Numbered from the stretch's first letter, positions 1-6,316 are shown. The stretch is DNA of 8,591 nucleotides from Firmicutes bacterium HGW-Firmicutes-10 (GCA_002841605.1 PHAF01000080.1:1-8591); one strand, 5' to 3'. Translations and numbers: made by a program. The notes: generated by a model from the sequence alone, not told the origin.

Positions 1-461
1 TCAGAAATTACCAGTGCAATGACACAAACTTTTAAGGAGGCAAACAGTTTCAGACACTCAGCAATGGCCGTGGCTTGCCCGCGCTGTTCCGCCTGATAAC
101 CCGGATAGGCACCCGGTGTATCAATGATCGTGATGATCGGTCGATTGAACTTCTCTGCCTGTCTGGCAAGCCGCATCGCCTTGCGATATCCCTCCGGATG
201 CATCATGCCAAAGTTGGTCTTCACATTTTCTTGTACATTGCGACCCTTGCTTTGCGCCAAGACAGTGACCGGTTTACCCATAAAATAACCAATACCACCA
301 TTAAGCGCCGGATCATCTCCATAACAGCGATCGCCTTTTAAAATCATCAATCCATCAAACAGCAGCGGCAGAAAGTCGATTGCCTTTGGACGGTCGGGAT
401 GGCGGGCTACTGCGACGCGATCCCAAGCCTGGGTATTTTTCTTTTCAAATCGCTCATTCAT
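1..461 (-). CDS. accA: Acetyl-CoA carboxylase carboxyltransferase subunit alpha, N-terminal 153 residues (runs off the left edge)
   Basis: CT-alpha pairs with CT-beta to move the carboxyl group from carboxybiotin on BCCP to acetyl-CoA, giving malonyl-CoA in the cytoplasm. Visible family motifs are GDRCYGDD (residues 43-50), NFGMMHPEGYRKAMRLARQAEKF (83-105, with the core PEGYRKA), and IDTPGAYPG followed by AEQRGQ (113-129). The GEGGSGGA oxyanion region should follow just outside the window; the last two bases, GA, fit a Glu codon there. The ATG at 461 has a strong Shine-Dalgarno sequence, CGGAGGGA at 467-474, five bases away. The gene overlaps the accD stop by 8 bases. The N-terminus is short, lacking the roughly 60-residue helical extension of E. 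coli AccA, as in streptococcal AccA. One local oddity is PGYQAEQRGQ where most homologues read PGVGAEERGQ. The family call is very secure; only the C-terminal half is unseen. Confidence 0.97.
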   Translation of the reverse strand, partial: MNERFEKKNTQAWDRVAVARHPDRPKAIDFLPLLFDGLMILKGDRCYGDDPALNGGIGYFMGKPVTVLAQSKGRNVQENVKTNFGMMHPEGYRKAMRLARQAEKFNRPIITIIDTPGAYPGYQAEQRGQATAIAECLKLFASLKVCVIALVIS

Positions 462-2598
462 ACTTATCCCTCCGATGCAACTTCAGGCAGTCGGTCAACA
501 CCTGTTTTAAATGTCTGCGGTCAACGATCATATCCAAAAAACCATGTTCAAGCAAATATTCTGCACTTTGAAACTCTTCAGGAAGAGATTCTTTGATCGT
601 TTTCTCAATGACCCGTCTTCCCGCAAATCCGATGAGTGCGTTTGGTTCACTGATCAATACATCTCCAAGCATGGCAAAACTGGCCGTAACACCTCCGGTC
701 GTCGGGTGGGTGAGTATGGAAATATAAAGTCCGCTGGCTTTATCAAAGCGATGCAAAGCAGCGGCTGTTTTGGCCATTTGCATAAGAGAGATGATTCCTT
801 CTTGCATACGTGCTCCACCGGATGCTGAAATGATGATTAAGGGCACACCCATATCCATGGCCGTTTCGATCAGACGCGTGATTTTATCACCAACCACATG
901 TCCCATGCTTCCCATCATAAAGGAAGAGTCCAAAACACCGATACATACCGTGATATCATTGATTTTTCCAAAACCGCAAACCACCGCTTCATTCATTCCG
1001 GTCAATGTTTTCGCGCTAATCAGTTTTTCACTGTACCCCGGAAAGTCATCATGATTGATGCTGGTTGCATGAGCATCGATTTCAATGAATGTTTCATCAT
1101 CAATCAAATCTGCGATACGCTGACTTGCACTGATTTTGAGGTGATACCCGCAATATTCACATACATTCTGATGGTCGTACCGCTGTTTGATTGTCAATGT
1201 TTGTTTGCACTTTGAACAAATCAGACGATCCTGATTTTCATGCGAATTTTTTTCATCTTGCTGAGTAAGCCAAAGAGGGTAGGCGATATTGAATAAATCA
1301 CTCGTATAATTGCCTTTGATAAACCCTTCCTGCTTTATGATATACCTCAAAAAGTCCAGATTGGTGCTGATCCTTTTGATTTCGATTTGATTGAGCGCTT
1401 CACTGATCGAAAGAAGTGCTTGCTCGCGGGTTTTTCCCCACACGATCACTTTAGCGATCAGTGAGTCGTAATAAATTGATATCGGCTGTCCCTCGATGAT
1501 GGCCGTATCGATCCGACAATGTTTCAGTGAGGGCCAGCGAATCGATGAAATGATGCCGACCGAGGGCAAAAAAGACTTCTTAGGATCTTGGGCATTGATT
1601 CGACATTCGATCGCATAGCCGTTAAAATCGATATCTGCTTGTTGAATGGATAAGGGCTCGTTTGCGGCTGCCAGGATTTGTTGTTCAACGATATCGATCC
1701 CTGATATCATTTCACTCAGCGGATGCTCCACCTGAATCCGTGGATTGATTTCCATAAAGAAAACATCGTCATGCTCATCGATCAGAAATTCGATGGTCGC
1801 GATGTTGTCGCATTCGATATGCTTTGCGATCGATAGGGCATATTGAATGATTTTTCTGTGAAGCAAGGGATGGATCGTTGCAAAAGGAGCTTCCTCCAGA
1901 AACTTTTGATAATTGACTTGAAGGGTGCAGTTGCGACTGGACAAGTGAATGACATTTTGATGCTTGTCCGCGAGGATCTGCACTTCGATGTGCCGACTGT
2001 TTGGAATGTACTTTTCCAGATACAACCCGGTAAATCCCTGAGATTTACAACGCTGAGCATCCTCAAGCAGTTGTTTGGTATCGTTGATGATGTGGATGCC
2101 ACGTCCTCCGCCACCTGTTACCGGTTTTAGCATCAGCGGATAACCGAGTTCTGTAGCGCAGTTCAACAAGTCCTCATCAGAATCGATGACTTTTTGGGTA
2201 CCATCGATTACCGGAATCGACAATGATCGAACGATCTCTTTCAAGCTGTTTTTATGTTGAATAAGTTTTAAGACTTTTTGATTCGGACCAACGAAAATCA
2301 GTCCGCACTCTTCGACCATTTTCGCAAACTCAGCATTTTCACTGTGAAATCCGTATCCGGGAATGATGGCATCGCAATGGGTGAGCAATGCGGCTTCACA
2401 CAGATGATCCAGATTCAGATAGCTTAAAGAGGCTGATTGAGGTCCGATACACACCGATTCATCAGCCAAAGAAACGGCCAAAGATTCTTTATCACTTAAA
2501 GAATACGCAACGACCGTGCGTATCCCCATTTTTTTGCAAGTTGAAATAATTCGTACGGCGATTTCCCCACGATTGGCTATAAGGCATTTTTTAATCAT
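454..2598 (-). CDS. accC-accD: Biotin carboxylase (AccC) fused in frame to carboxyltransferase beta (AccD)
   Basis: This single 714-residue frame carries two acetyl-CoA carboxylase subunits that are normally separate. Residues 1-440 are biotin carboxylase: IANRGEIAVRI (7-17), PGYGFHSENA (80-89), the ATP-grasp glycine loop TGGGGRGI (161-168), MEINPRIQVEHP (282-293), and the arginine corresponding to E. coli R338 at R362. Residues 461-714 are CT-beta: a zinc finger C461-C464-C480-C483, SASGGARMQE (591-600), LMQMAKTAAAL (605-615), and GFAGRRVIE (657-665). Residues 441-460 form a short linker. ATP-dependent carboxylation of BCCP-biotin and half of the transferase active site would lie on one chain. 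The ATG at 2598 overlaps accB by 8 bases and has no clear Shine-Dalgarno, so translation is probably coupled. The biotin carboxylase half has unusual substitutions: SRNCTLQVNYQK where the family reads ERDCSxQRRHQK. The join lies on a seven-A run, where one extra base would split the frame into two ordinary genes, so a recent fusion, sequence error or slippage are all possible. Subunit identities are secure; the fused state needs confirmation. Confidence 0.93.
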   Translation of the reverse strand: MIKKCLIANRGEIAVRIISTCKKMGIRTVVAYSLSDKESLAVSLADESVCIGPQSASLSYLNLDHLCEAALLTHCDAIIPGYGFHSENAEFAKMVEECGLIFVGPNQKVLKLIQHKNSLKEIVRSLSIPVIDGTQKVIDSDEDLLNCATELGYPLMLKPVTGGGGRGIHIINDTKQLLEDAQRCKSQGFTGLYLEKYIPNSRHIEVQILADKHQNVIHLSSRNCTLQVNYQKFLEEAPFATIHPLLHRKIIQYALSIAKHIECDNIATIEFLIDEHDDVFFMEINPRIQVEHPLSEMISGIDIVEQQILAAANEPLSIQQADIDFNGYAIECRINAQDPKKSFLPSVGIISSIRWPSLKHCRIDTAIIEGQPISIYYDSLIAKVIVWGKTREQALLSISEALNQIEIKRISTNLDFLRYIIKQEGFIKGNYTSDLFNIAYPLWLTQQDEKNSHENQDRLICSKCKQTLTIKQRYDHQNVCEYCGYHLKISASQRIADLIDDETFIEIDAHATSINHDDFPGYSEKLISAKTLTGMNEAVVCGFGKINDITVCIGVLDSSFMMGSMGHVVGDKITRLIETAMDMGVPLIIISASGGARMQEGIISLMQMAKTAAALHRFDKASGLYISILTHPTTGGVTASFAMLGDVLISEPNALIGFAGRRVIEKTIKESLPEEFQSAEYLLEHGFLDMIVDRRHLKQVLTDCLKLHRRDKYE
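467..474 (-). promoter_or_regulatory. Strong ribosome binding site for accA inside the end of accD
   Basis: The coding strand reads CGGAGGGA, five bases before the accA ATG at 461. It fixes the accA start and shows that accA has its own initiation signal, although its reading frame overlaps the end of accD. accB and accC(D) in the same operon lack such a site. Confidence 0.85.
1246..1257 (-). other. Seven-A homopolymer at the accC/accD junction (possible slippage or frameshift site)
   Basis: On the coding strand the zero-frame codons here are GAT GAA AAA AAT, so the run reads A AAA AAT and fits the X XXY YYZ pattern of bacterial -1 slippery sites. After a -1 shift the next codons are TTC GCA TGA, ending AccC at about 453 residues, close to the usual length of near 450. 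The ATG at 1254-1256, which overlaps this run, is out of frame in the sequence as given. With eight A's it would open AccD as MKKNSHENQ, in frame with the zinc finger. No Shine-Dalgarno is visible just upstream of that ATG. I see the sequence layout directly; that slippage occurs is inference. Confidence 0.5.
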
Positions 2599-3001
2599 CG
2601 CATCTTACCGCGACAAGAGGTTGATGATACTCGACCATACAACCATCCTCTGCCTTTATATCAACGATGACACCATCGATCGGTGATTTGATCTCATTGA
2701 ACACTTTCATGGTTTCGATGATACAGACGATTTCGTTTTTTCGGACCTTCTTACCGACAAAAACAAAAGGTTTTGAATCCTGAGATGTCTTTAAATACAA
2801 TGTCCCGACCAAAGGTGAATGAATCCAAGTGGGCTTACTTATCGGCGATATCGGATCTTCAAGTTTTTCTTCATTAGAAAAGTCAGGGTCAATCCGCGAT
2901 TTCTGCATATGAATGCTCAGTTTCCCCAATGTGATGTCAAGCTGATCGAGCGATGACCGTTCAAAAGCTTTGATGATTTTTTTGATTTTTTTTGTTTTCA
3001 C
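2591..3001 (-). CDS. accB: Biotin carboxyl carrier protein of acetyl-CoA carboxylase
   Basis: BCCP carries biotin between the biotin carboxylase and carboxyltransferase sites. The 136-residue protein has the family layout. An N-terminal amphipathic segment (KIKKIIKAFERSSLDQLDI, 5-23) is followed by a linker of about 30 residues and a biotinyl domain (about 58-134). The biotin-accepting lysine is K99 in ETMKVFNEI. The protruding thumb typical of AccB is present (SQDSKPFVFVGKKV, 73-86), which separates it from other biotinyl or lipoyl domains. The start is a GTG at 2999-3001 that forms a 4-base overlap (GTGA) with the acpP stop. No good Shine-Dalgarno precedes it, so it probably relies on ribosomes terminating on acpP. 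Its own TAA lies inside accC (8-base overlap). The motif has ETMKV rather than the commoner EAMKM, a tolerated variation around the obligatory Met-Lys. BirA-type biotin ligase would be required and is not in the window. Confidence 0.96.
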   Translation of the reverse strand: MKTKKIKKIIKAFERSSLDQLDITLGKLSIHMQKSRIDPDFSNEEKLEDPISPISKPTWIHSPLVGTLYLKTSQDSKPFVFVGKKVRKNEIVCIIETMKVFNEIKSPIDGVIVDIKAEDGCMVEYHQPLVAVRCDD

Positions 3002-3225
3002 GCTGTTTTTGATTCGATGATGGCAACCACATCACCGAATGTTTTCAGTTTTTCCAGTTCCCGCGTATGAATTTGTATGTCGAATTCACCTTCAAGATCT
3101 AAAATGAGTTCCAGTGTGGTCAGTGAATCCAGCAACAAATCTTCTTTGATTCTCGACTCCATCGTCAAACGATCCTCATTGATATGCGTAGCTTCGCTAA
3201 ATACGAGTCGGATTCTTTCAATCAT
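2998..3225 (-). CDS. acpP: Acyl carrier protein
   Basis: ACP carries growing acyl chains on a 4'-phosphopantetheine arm during type II fatty-acid synthesis. The 75-residue, acidic, four-helix-type protein has the attachment motif DSL with Ser34 (LLLDSLTTLELILDLEGEFDIQI, 30-52), and the conserved EFDIQI-type helix III entry. The length matches AcpP (75-80 residues). The start at 3225 is chosen because AAGGAGGA at 3231-3238 lies five bases upstream. The frame stays open upstream to another ATG at 3252, but the extra nine residues would span the ribosome binding site and do not resemble ACP. It is the first gene of the acc operon, 4 bases overlapped with accB. The residue before DSL is Leu instead of the usual Ala (GADSL), so it is somewhat divergent. 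A carrier protein for another pathway is possible, but the acc context favours fatty-acid synthesis. Confidence 0.93.
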   Translation of the reverse strand: MIERIRLVFSEATHINEDRLTMESRIKEDLLLDSLTTLELILDLEGEFDIQIHTRELEKLKTFGDVVAIIESKTA

Positions 3226-3230
3226 GACGC

Positions 3231-3238
3231 TCCTCCTT
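3231..3238 (-). promoter_or_regulatory. Ribosome binding site deciding the acpP start
   Basis: The coding strand reads AAGGAGGA, five bases before the ATG at 3225. This near-perfect Shine-Dalgarno rules out the longer start at 3252 for acpP. Confidence 0.9.
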
Positions 3239-3285
3239 ATTACCGATTTCATTATTTGACTGATTTATGTGACAAAAAATCCTGT

Positions 3286-3298
3286 GTAAACTTGTTAC
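3286..3298. promoter_or_regulatory. Candidate operator at the start point of the acc operon
   Basis: GTAAACTTGTTAC is an imperfect palindrome (GTAA, five bases, TTAC) that lies just downstream of the -10 box and covers the predicted start point. A repressor bound here would block transcription of the malonyl-CoA genes. It does not match the FapR or FabT consensus sites as I remember them, so any regulator is unknown. The arms are only four bases, so chance is a real alternative. Confidence 0.35.
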
Positions 3299-3302
3299 TT
3301 TC

Positions 3303-3331
3303 ATTGTAGCCTTTTTGCTATTTCATTTCAA
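3303..3331 (-). promoter_or_regulatory. Sigma-A-type promoter of the acpP-accB-accCD-accA operon
   Basis: On the minus strand a -35 box TTGAAA (3326-3331) and a -10 box TACAAT (3303-3308) are separated by exactly 17 bases. Each box has five of six consensus bases. The predicted transcription start is near 3296, giving a leader of about 70 bases before acpP. I see no riboswitch-like fold or attenuator in that leader. A small palindrome at 3286-3298 overlaps the predicted start. Confidence 0.75.
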
Positions 3332-3379
3332 TGACTCAGGCAAGAAAGAAAAAACTTAAGGCATGATGGAAAATTTTCA

Positions 3380-3408
3380 TTAACGATAAGCATTATCTGT
3401 GATATGAT
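3380..3408 (+). promoter_or_regulatory. Extended -10 promoter for the Ig-like/CAP gene
   Basis: The -10 box TATGAT (3403-3408) is preceded by TG plus one base, an extended -10. Seventeen bases upstream is a weak -35, TTAACG (3380-3385). The start point would be near 3415, leaving a leader of about 33 bases before the ribosome binding site and ATG. It is back to back with the acc promoter, and the two -35 boxes are 48 bases apart. Confidence 0.6.
3385..3397. promoter_or_regulatory. GATAA-TTATC palindrome inside the promoter spacer
   Basis: GATAAGCATTATC has perfect five-base arms around three bases and fits between the -35 and -10 boxes of the CAP-gene promoter. A protein bound here would occlude RNA polymerase. 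It resembles a small repressor site, but no partner is visible and a single copy is weak evidence. A further short palindrome, GAAAATTTTC, lies just upstream at 3369-3378. Confidence 0.35.
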
Positions 3409-3432
3409 AGGGGCGAAAATTATTTTAATACA

Positions 3433-3442
3433 AGGGAGGTGA
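3433..3442 (+). promoter_or_regulatory. Strong ribosome binding site for the CAP gene
   Basis: AGGGAGGTGA lies five bases before the ATG at 3448 and is almost fully complementary to the 16S anti-Shine-Dalgarno tail. It fixes the start and predicts high translation. Confidence 0.88.
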
Positions 3443-3447
3443 GTTGA

Positions 3448-4758
3448 ATGCGAAAATGGTTGATGCTGTTAACCGCAATCGTCGGATCAATATTGATCAT
3501 GTTGTCTTTTGACACTCCGCTTCAGCACCTTACCTCACTTTCTAAAACAAATCTGCTCGAGTTTTCATCGGTTAACTGTGATTCTTTGTCTACCTCAGAA
3601 ATTGATGCTTCCTGTCTTTCACTAGCAGAATTTCCGCATATGCTGCGTGAAGGTGAATCGTATTCATTATCAATCATCGATCCAAAAGGAAACAGCGTTA
3701 AAGAAGGATGTAAATTTTCCGTTAATGCACCAAATATTGCATCAGTCGATGCCAACGGACAAATCAAAGCACTGTCAGCAGGCAATGCCATCATAACCGT
3801 TGAGCATGTTTCGGGATATATTGAAATCATTGATTTGACAGTAGAACCAAAAATCCCGGTATTGGTTGAAGATTTAAAAATTTCATTATCAAACACACGC
3901 AAGACCGTGACTCAGGGAGATCGCTTTACGATCAGCGTTAAAGTAACACCCGAAGCGTTTTCAAATAAAGTTACTTTCTTATCATCAAATCCATCCATCG
4001 CTACGATTGACAGTGAGGGAATGGTCCGCGCGTTGATGCCTGGTAAAGTGACGATCAAAGCACTAATCGAAGGCAAATCAGCATCTTTCGTATTTGAAGT
4101 ATTAAAGAAAAATGAGTTGATAAAACTTCAATCACTGGAAATCGTTTCTGTTTCAACGACCATGGAAATTTCTACATCTCAGCAGCTGAACATAAAAAAG
4201 ACACCGACGGACGCTAATGAAACGATAGAGTTTATCAGCAGCGATTCTTCCGTATTGACGGTTTCATCCAGTGGAAAAATTACCGCAAAAGCGGTCGGAA
4301 CAGCGACGGTGACCGTCAGAAATCCTTCGAATACCGTGATTTCGTCTGTGACGATCCGCGTGGTCAATACCCTGGAAATTGAAAGACTGATCAAAGAGGT
4401 TTTCAAACTGACCAATCAGGAAAGAGTGAATGCCGGACTGCCTGCCTTGACTTACAGTGATACCCTTCAAAAAGGCGCAATGATCCGCGCAGAAGAAATC
4501 ATTCAGAGCTTTTCGCATACCCGCCCGGATGGATCGAAGTTTTATACCGTTTTTGATGATACATACGCTTATCGGATGATAGGTGAGAATTTGGCTGCCG
4601 GATTTACGACCGCATCTTCCGTGGTCAACGCCTGGATGAATTCAGAGGGACACCGTGCCAATATTCTTAAGGACGGATATACGCAAATCGGTATCGGAAT
4701 CACAAAAGACAAAGAAGGTCGTATTTACTGGGTTCAGATTTTTGGTGACCCGAAGTAA
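3448..4758 (+). CDS. Exported protein with three bacterial Ig-like (BIG2) repeats and a C-terminal CAP domain
   Basis: This 436-residue protein starts MRKWLMLLTAIVGSILIML, a signal peptide or N-terminal anchor (about 1-20) with no obvious AxA cleavage site. Three BIG2-type repeats follow at about 60-133, 140-219 and 228-306, seen in the recurring pattern of S-S-N-P-S-I-A-T-I-D, then G, then A-x-x-x-G-x-x-x-I/V-T. The CAP/SCP-like domain (about 315-433) has SHTRPDG (H357), GENLAAG (E380) and HRANIL (H402). These are the residues that line the CAP pocket and often bind a metal. Family members act outside the cell or in the envelope, but their biochemical function in bacteria is mostly unknown. 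No LPXTG motif or cell-wall-binding domain is seen, so any retention would come from the N-terminal segment. Cys44, Cys56 and Cys88 near the first repeat are unusual for an exported Bacillota protein. It shares a transcript with the RocB-like gene 2 bases downstream. Confidence 0.92.
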   Translation: MRKWLMLLTAIVGSILIMLSFDTPLQHLTSLSKTNLLEFSSVNCDSLSTSEIDASCLSLAEFPHMLREGESYSLSIIDPKGNSVKEGCKFSVNAPNIASVDANGQIKALSAGNAIITVEHVSGYIEIIDLTVEPKIPVLVEDLKISLSNTRKTVTQGDRFTISVKVTPEAFSNKVTFLSSNPSIATIDSEGMVRALMPGKVTIKALIEGKSASFVFEVLKKNELIKLQSLEIVSVSTTMEISTSQQLNIKKTPTDANETIEFISSDSSVLTVSSSGKITAKAVGTATVTVRNPSNTVISSVTIRVVNTLEIERLIKEVFKLTNQERVNAGLPALTYSDTLQKGAMIRAEEIIQSFSHTRPDGSKFYTVFDDTYAYRMIGENLAAGFTTASSVVNAWMNSEGHRANILKDGYTQIGIGITKDKEGRIYWVQIFGDPK

Positions 4759-4760
4759 CG

Positions 4761-6305
4761 ATGAGAGATTCATATAAAGAGGACCGGTTAAGACAACGGA
4801 CCGTCGATCTGGTTTCAATGAGTTCTGTTGTCAACAGTGAAGGTGAACGGATCATGGCCGACAAAATCAAAGCGATATTGTCGGATTTTGATGTTTTTAA
4901 GAAATATCCCGAATATTTAAGAATTTGTCCTGTCAAAGACGATCTGAACCAGCGGTATTCGATTATGGCGTTGGTCAAAAAACCAGGTGTAACCAAAACC
5001 GTGCTGGGAATCGGACATTTTGATACGGTTGCTATTGAAGACTATGGCTCCCTGAAGTCTTTTGCCCATCAACCGCAAGAACTTGCTGTTCAACTGAAAA
5101 AAAGCATACAAGATCCGGAAATCCTGCAAGATCTTGAAAACAGTAATTTTCTGTTTGGCAGAGGATCTTTGGATATGAAAAGCGGTATCGCCATCTGGCT
5201 TGAGTTGTTAAATGAACTAGATCAACAAAACACCGGAAAGAATTTGCTGGTATGTTTTGTGTGTGACGAAGAGGGTAACTCGAAGGGAATGATCGACGCG
5301 ATTCCTTTTATCCGTCAAATGATCGACGATCATCAGTTGGATGTGATATCAGCCATTGATACGGATTACACATCGCCTCAGTTTTCGGGTGATACCCGAA
5401 GGTTTTTGTATGGAGGCACCATCGGAAAAATCCTGGTTCAGTATTTGTGCGTCGGAAAAGAGGCGCATGCCGCAGATCCGTTTGCCGGTATCGATGCCAA
5501 TGAACTGGTAAGTGCATTGATTGAAGAAATCAACATGAATATCGCATATTGTGATAAAAATGATCTGGATGTTACGGTACCGCCGATAACGTTGTCGATC
5601 AAGGATGACAAGCAGCAGTATTCCGTTCAGACGGCCAAAATGGCTTCTGTAACGTTCAATGTTGCGACGATAGGCAAAGATATCAGGGAATGGGAAAAAC
5701 TGTTTTTCGAGGCTGCTGATAAAGCACAGAAAAGGGTATTGGATAAGATTGATAAGAACTATCAAGAGTACTGCTCTTTAAAAGGCATTCTGTGTTCTCC
5801 GCTTCAAAATAAAGTGAAAATTAAATCCTTTCGAAACGATGTGAATTTGGATTTAAACCTTGGGGACAATGAAGATGAGCGGGATTTCTCACTGCGATAT
5901 GTCAAGAAACAGGCTTCAATTGATTCCGGTGCACAAATCATCCTGTTTTTATCAATGCCTTATTATCCGCATCACACACTCGATAAAAATATCGCGAAGC
6001 ACCAAGAATTTGTCGATGAAATGTTTGCCTGTGCCCCGGAGTATACGTATTTGCCGTATTATCCCTACATCTCGGATTTAAGTTTTGTAAGCCGGGCAAA
6101 CCCAAAGGATATTGATGCGATCCGTCAATTGATTCCCGGTTATGACAAACTGAATCGAGTGGATTGGGTATCCTTGGATGAATTGAATGTGCCGATGATG
6201 AATGTTGGCCCTTGGGGAAAAGATGCGCACAAGTTTACCGAAAGGGTGTATGTGCCATCGATACTGGAAGTATATGAAATACTAGAGAAATATTTGGCCA
6301 AATAA
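4761..6305 (+). CDS. rocB: RocB-family M20 zinc metallopeptidase
   Basis: The 514-residue protein matches the RocB branch of the M20 amidohydrolases along its length. Metal and catalytic motifs are GHFDTV (H86, D88), GRGSLDMKSG (D138), CDEEGN (E170, E171), IDTDYT (D200/D202) and GPWGKDAHKFTERV (H490). The inserted dimerisation domain starts near GKEAHAADPFAG (H236). RocB-specific stretches include YYPHHTLD (401-408) and PYISDLSFVS (435-444). There is no signal peptide, so it is cytoplasmic. RocB in Bacillus lies with arginine-catabolism genes, but its substrate is not established; a peptidase or N-acyl-amino-acid deacylase activity is the family expectation. No arginine-pathway gene is visible here. 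The start at 4761 is 2 bases after the CAP-gene stop. The only upstream signal is a weak GGTGA at 4744-4748, so translation is likely coupled. An in-frame Met at residue 20 is a less likely start because it would cut the N-terminal helix. Confidence 0.93.
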   Translation: MRDSYKEDRLRQRTVDLVSMSSVVNSEGERIMADKIKAILSDFDVFKKYPEYLRICPVKDDLNQRYSIMALVKKPGVTKTVLGIGHFDTVAIEDYGSLKSFAHQPQELAVQLKKSIQDPEILQDLENSNFLFGRGSLDMKSGIAIWLELLNELDQQNTGKNLLVCFVCDEEGNSKGMIDAIPFIRQMIDDHQLDVISAIDTDYTSPQFSGDTRRFLYGGTIGKILVQYLCVGKEAHAADPFAGIDANELVSALIEEINMNIAYCDKNDLDVTVPPITLSIKDDKQQYSVQTAKMASVTFNVATIGKDIREWEKLFFEAADKAQKRVLDKIDKNYQEYCSLKGILCSPLQNKVKIKSFRNDVNLDLNLGDNEDERDFSLRYVKKQASIDSGAQIILFLSMPYYPHHTLDKNIAKHQEFVDEMFACAPEYTYLPYYPYISDLSFVSRANPKDIDAIRQLIPGYDKLNRVDWVSLDELNVPMMNVGPWGKDAHKFTERVYVPSILEVYEILEKYLAK

Positions 6306-6316
6306 TGCTGTTTTGA

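Noticed and set aside
1843..2130. Plus-strand open frame opposite accC
   Set aside because: It lies wholly within the well-conserved biotin carboxylase region and shows no protein-like motif of its own.
2998..3252. Longer acpP start at 3252 giving an 84-residue protein
   Set aside because: The extra nine residues span the strong AAGGAGGA ribosome binding site and do not match ACP; the ATG at 3225 is correctly spaced from it.
3284..3298. Catabolite (cre), FapR or FabT site upstream of acpP
   Set aside because: The palindrome fails at several consensus positions of each site as I remember them; it is left as an unassigned candidate operator.
3522..3902. Antisense open frames inside the CAP gene and similar frames opposite other genes
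   Set aside because: They have no family resemblance, no ribosome binding site, and lie opposite clearly coding frames with recognisable domains.
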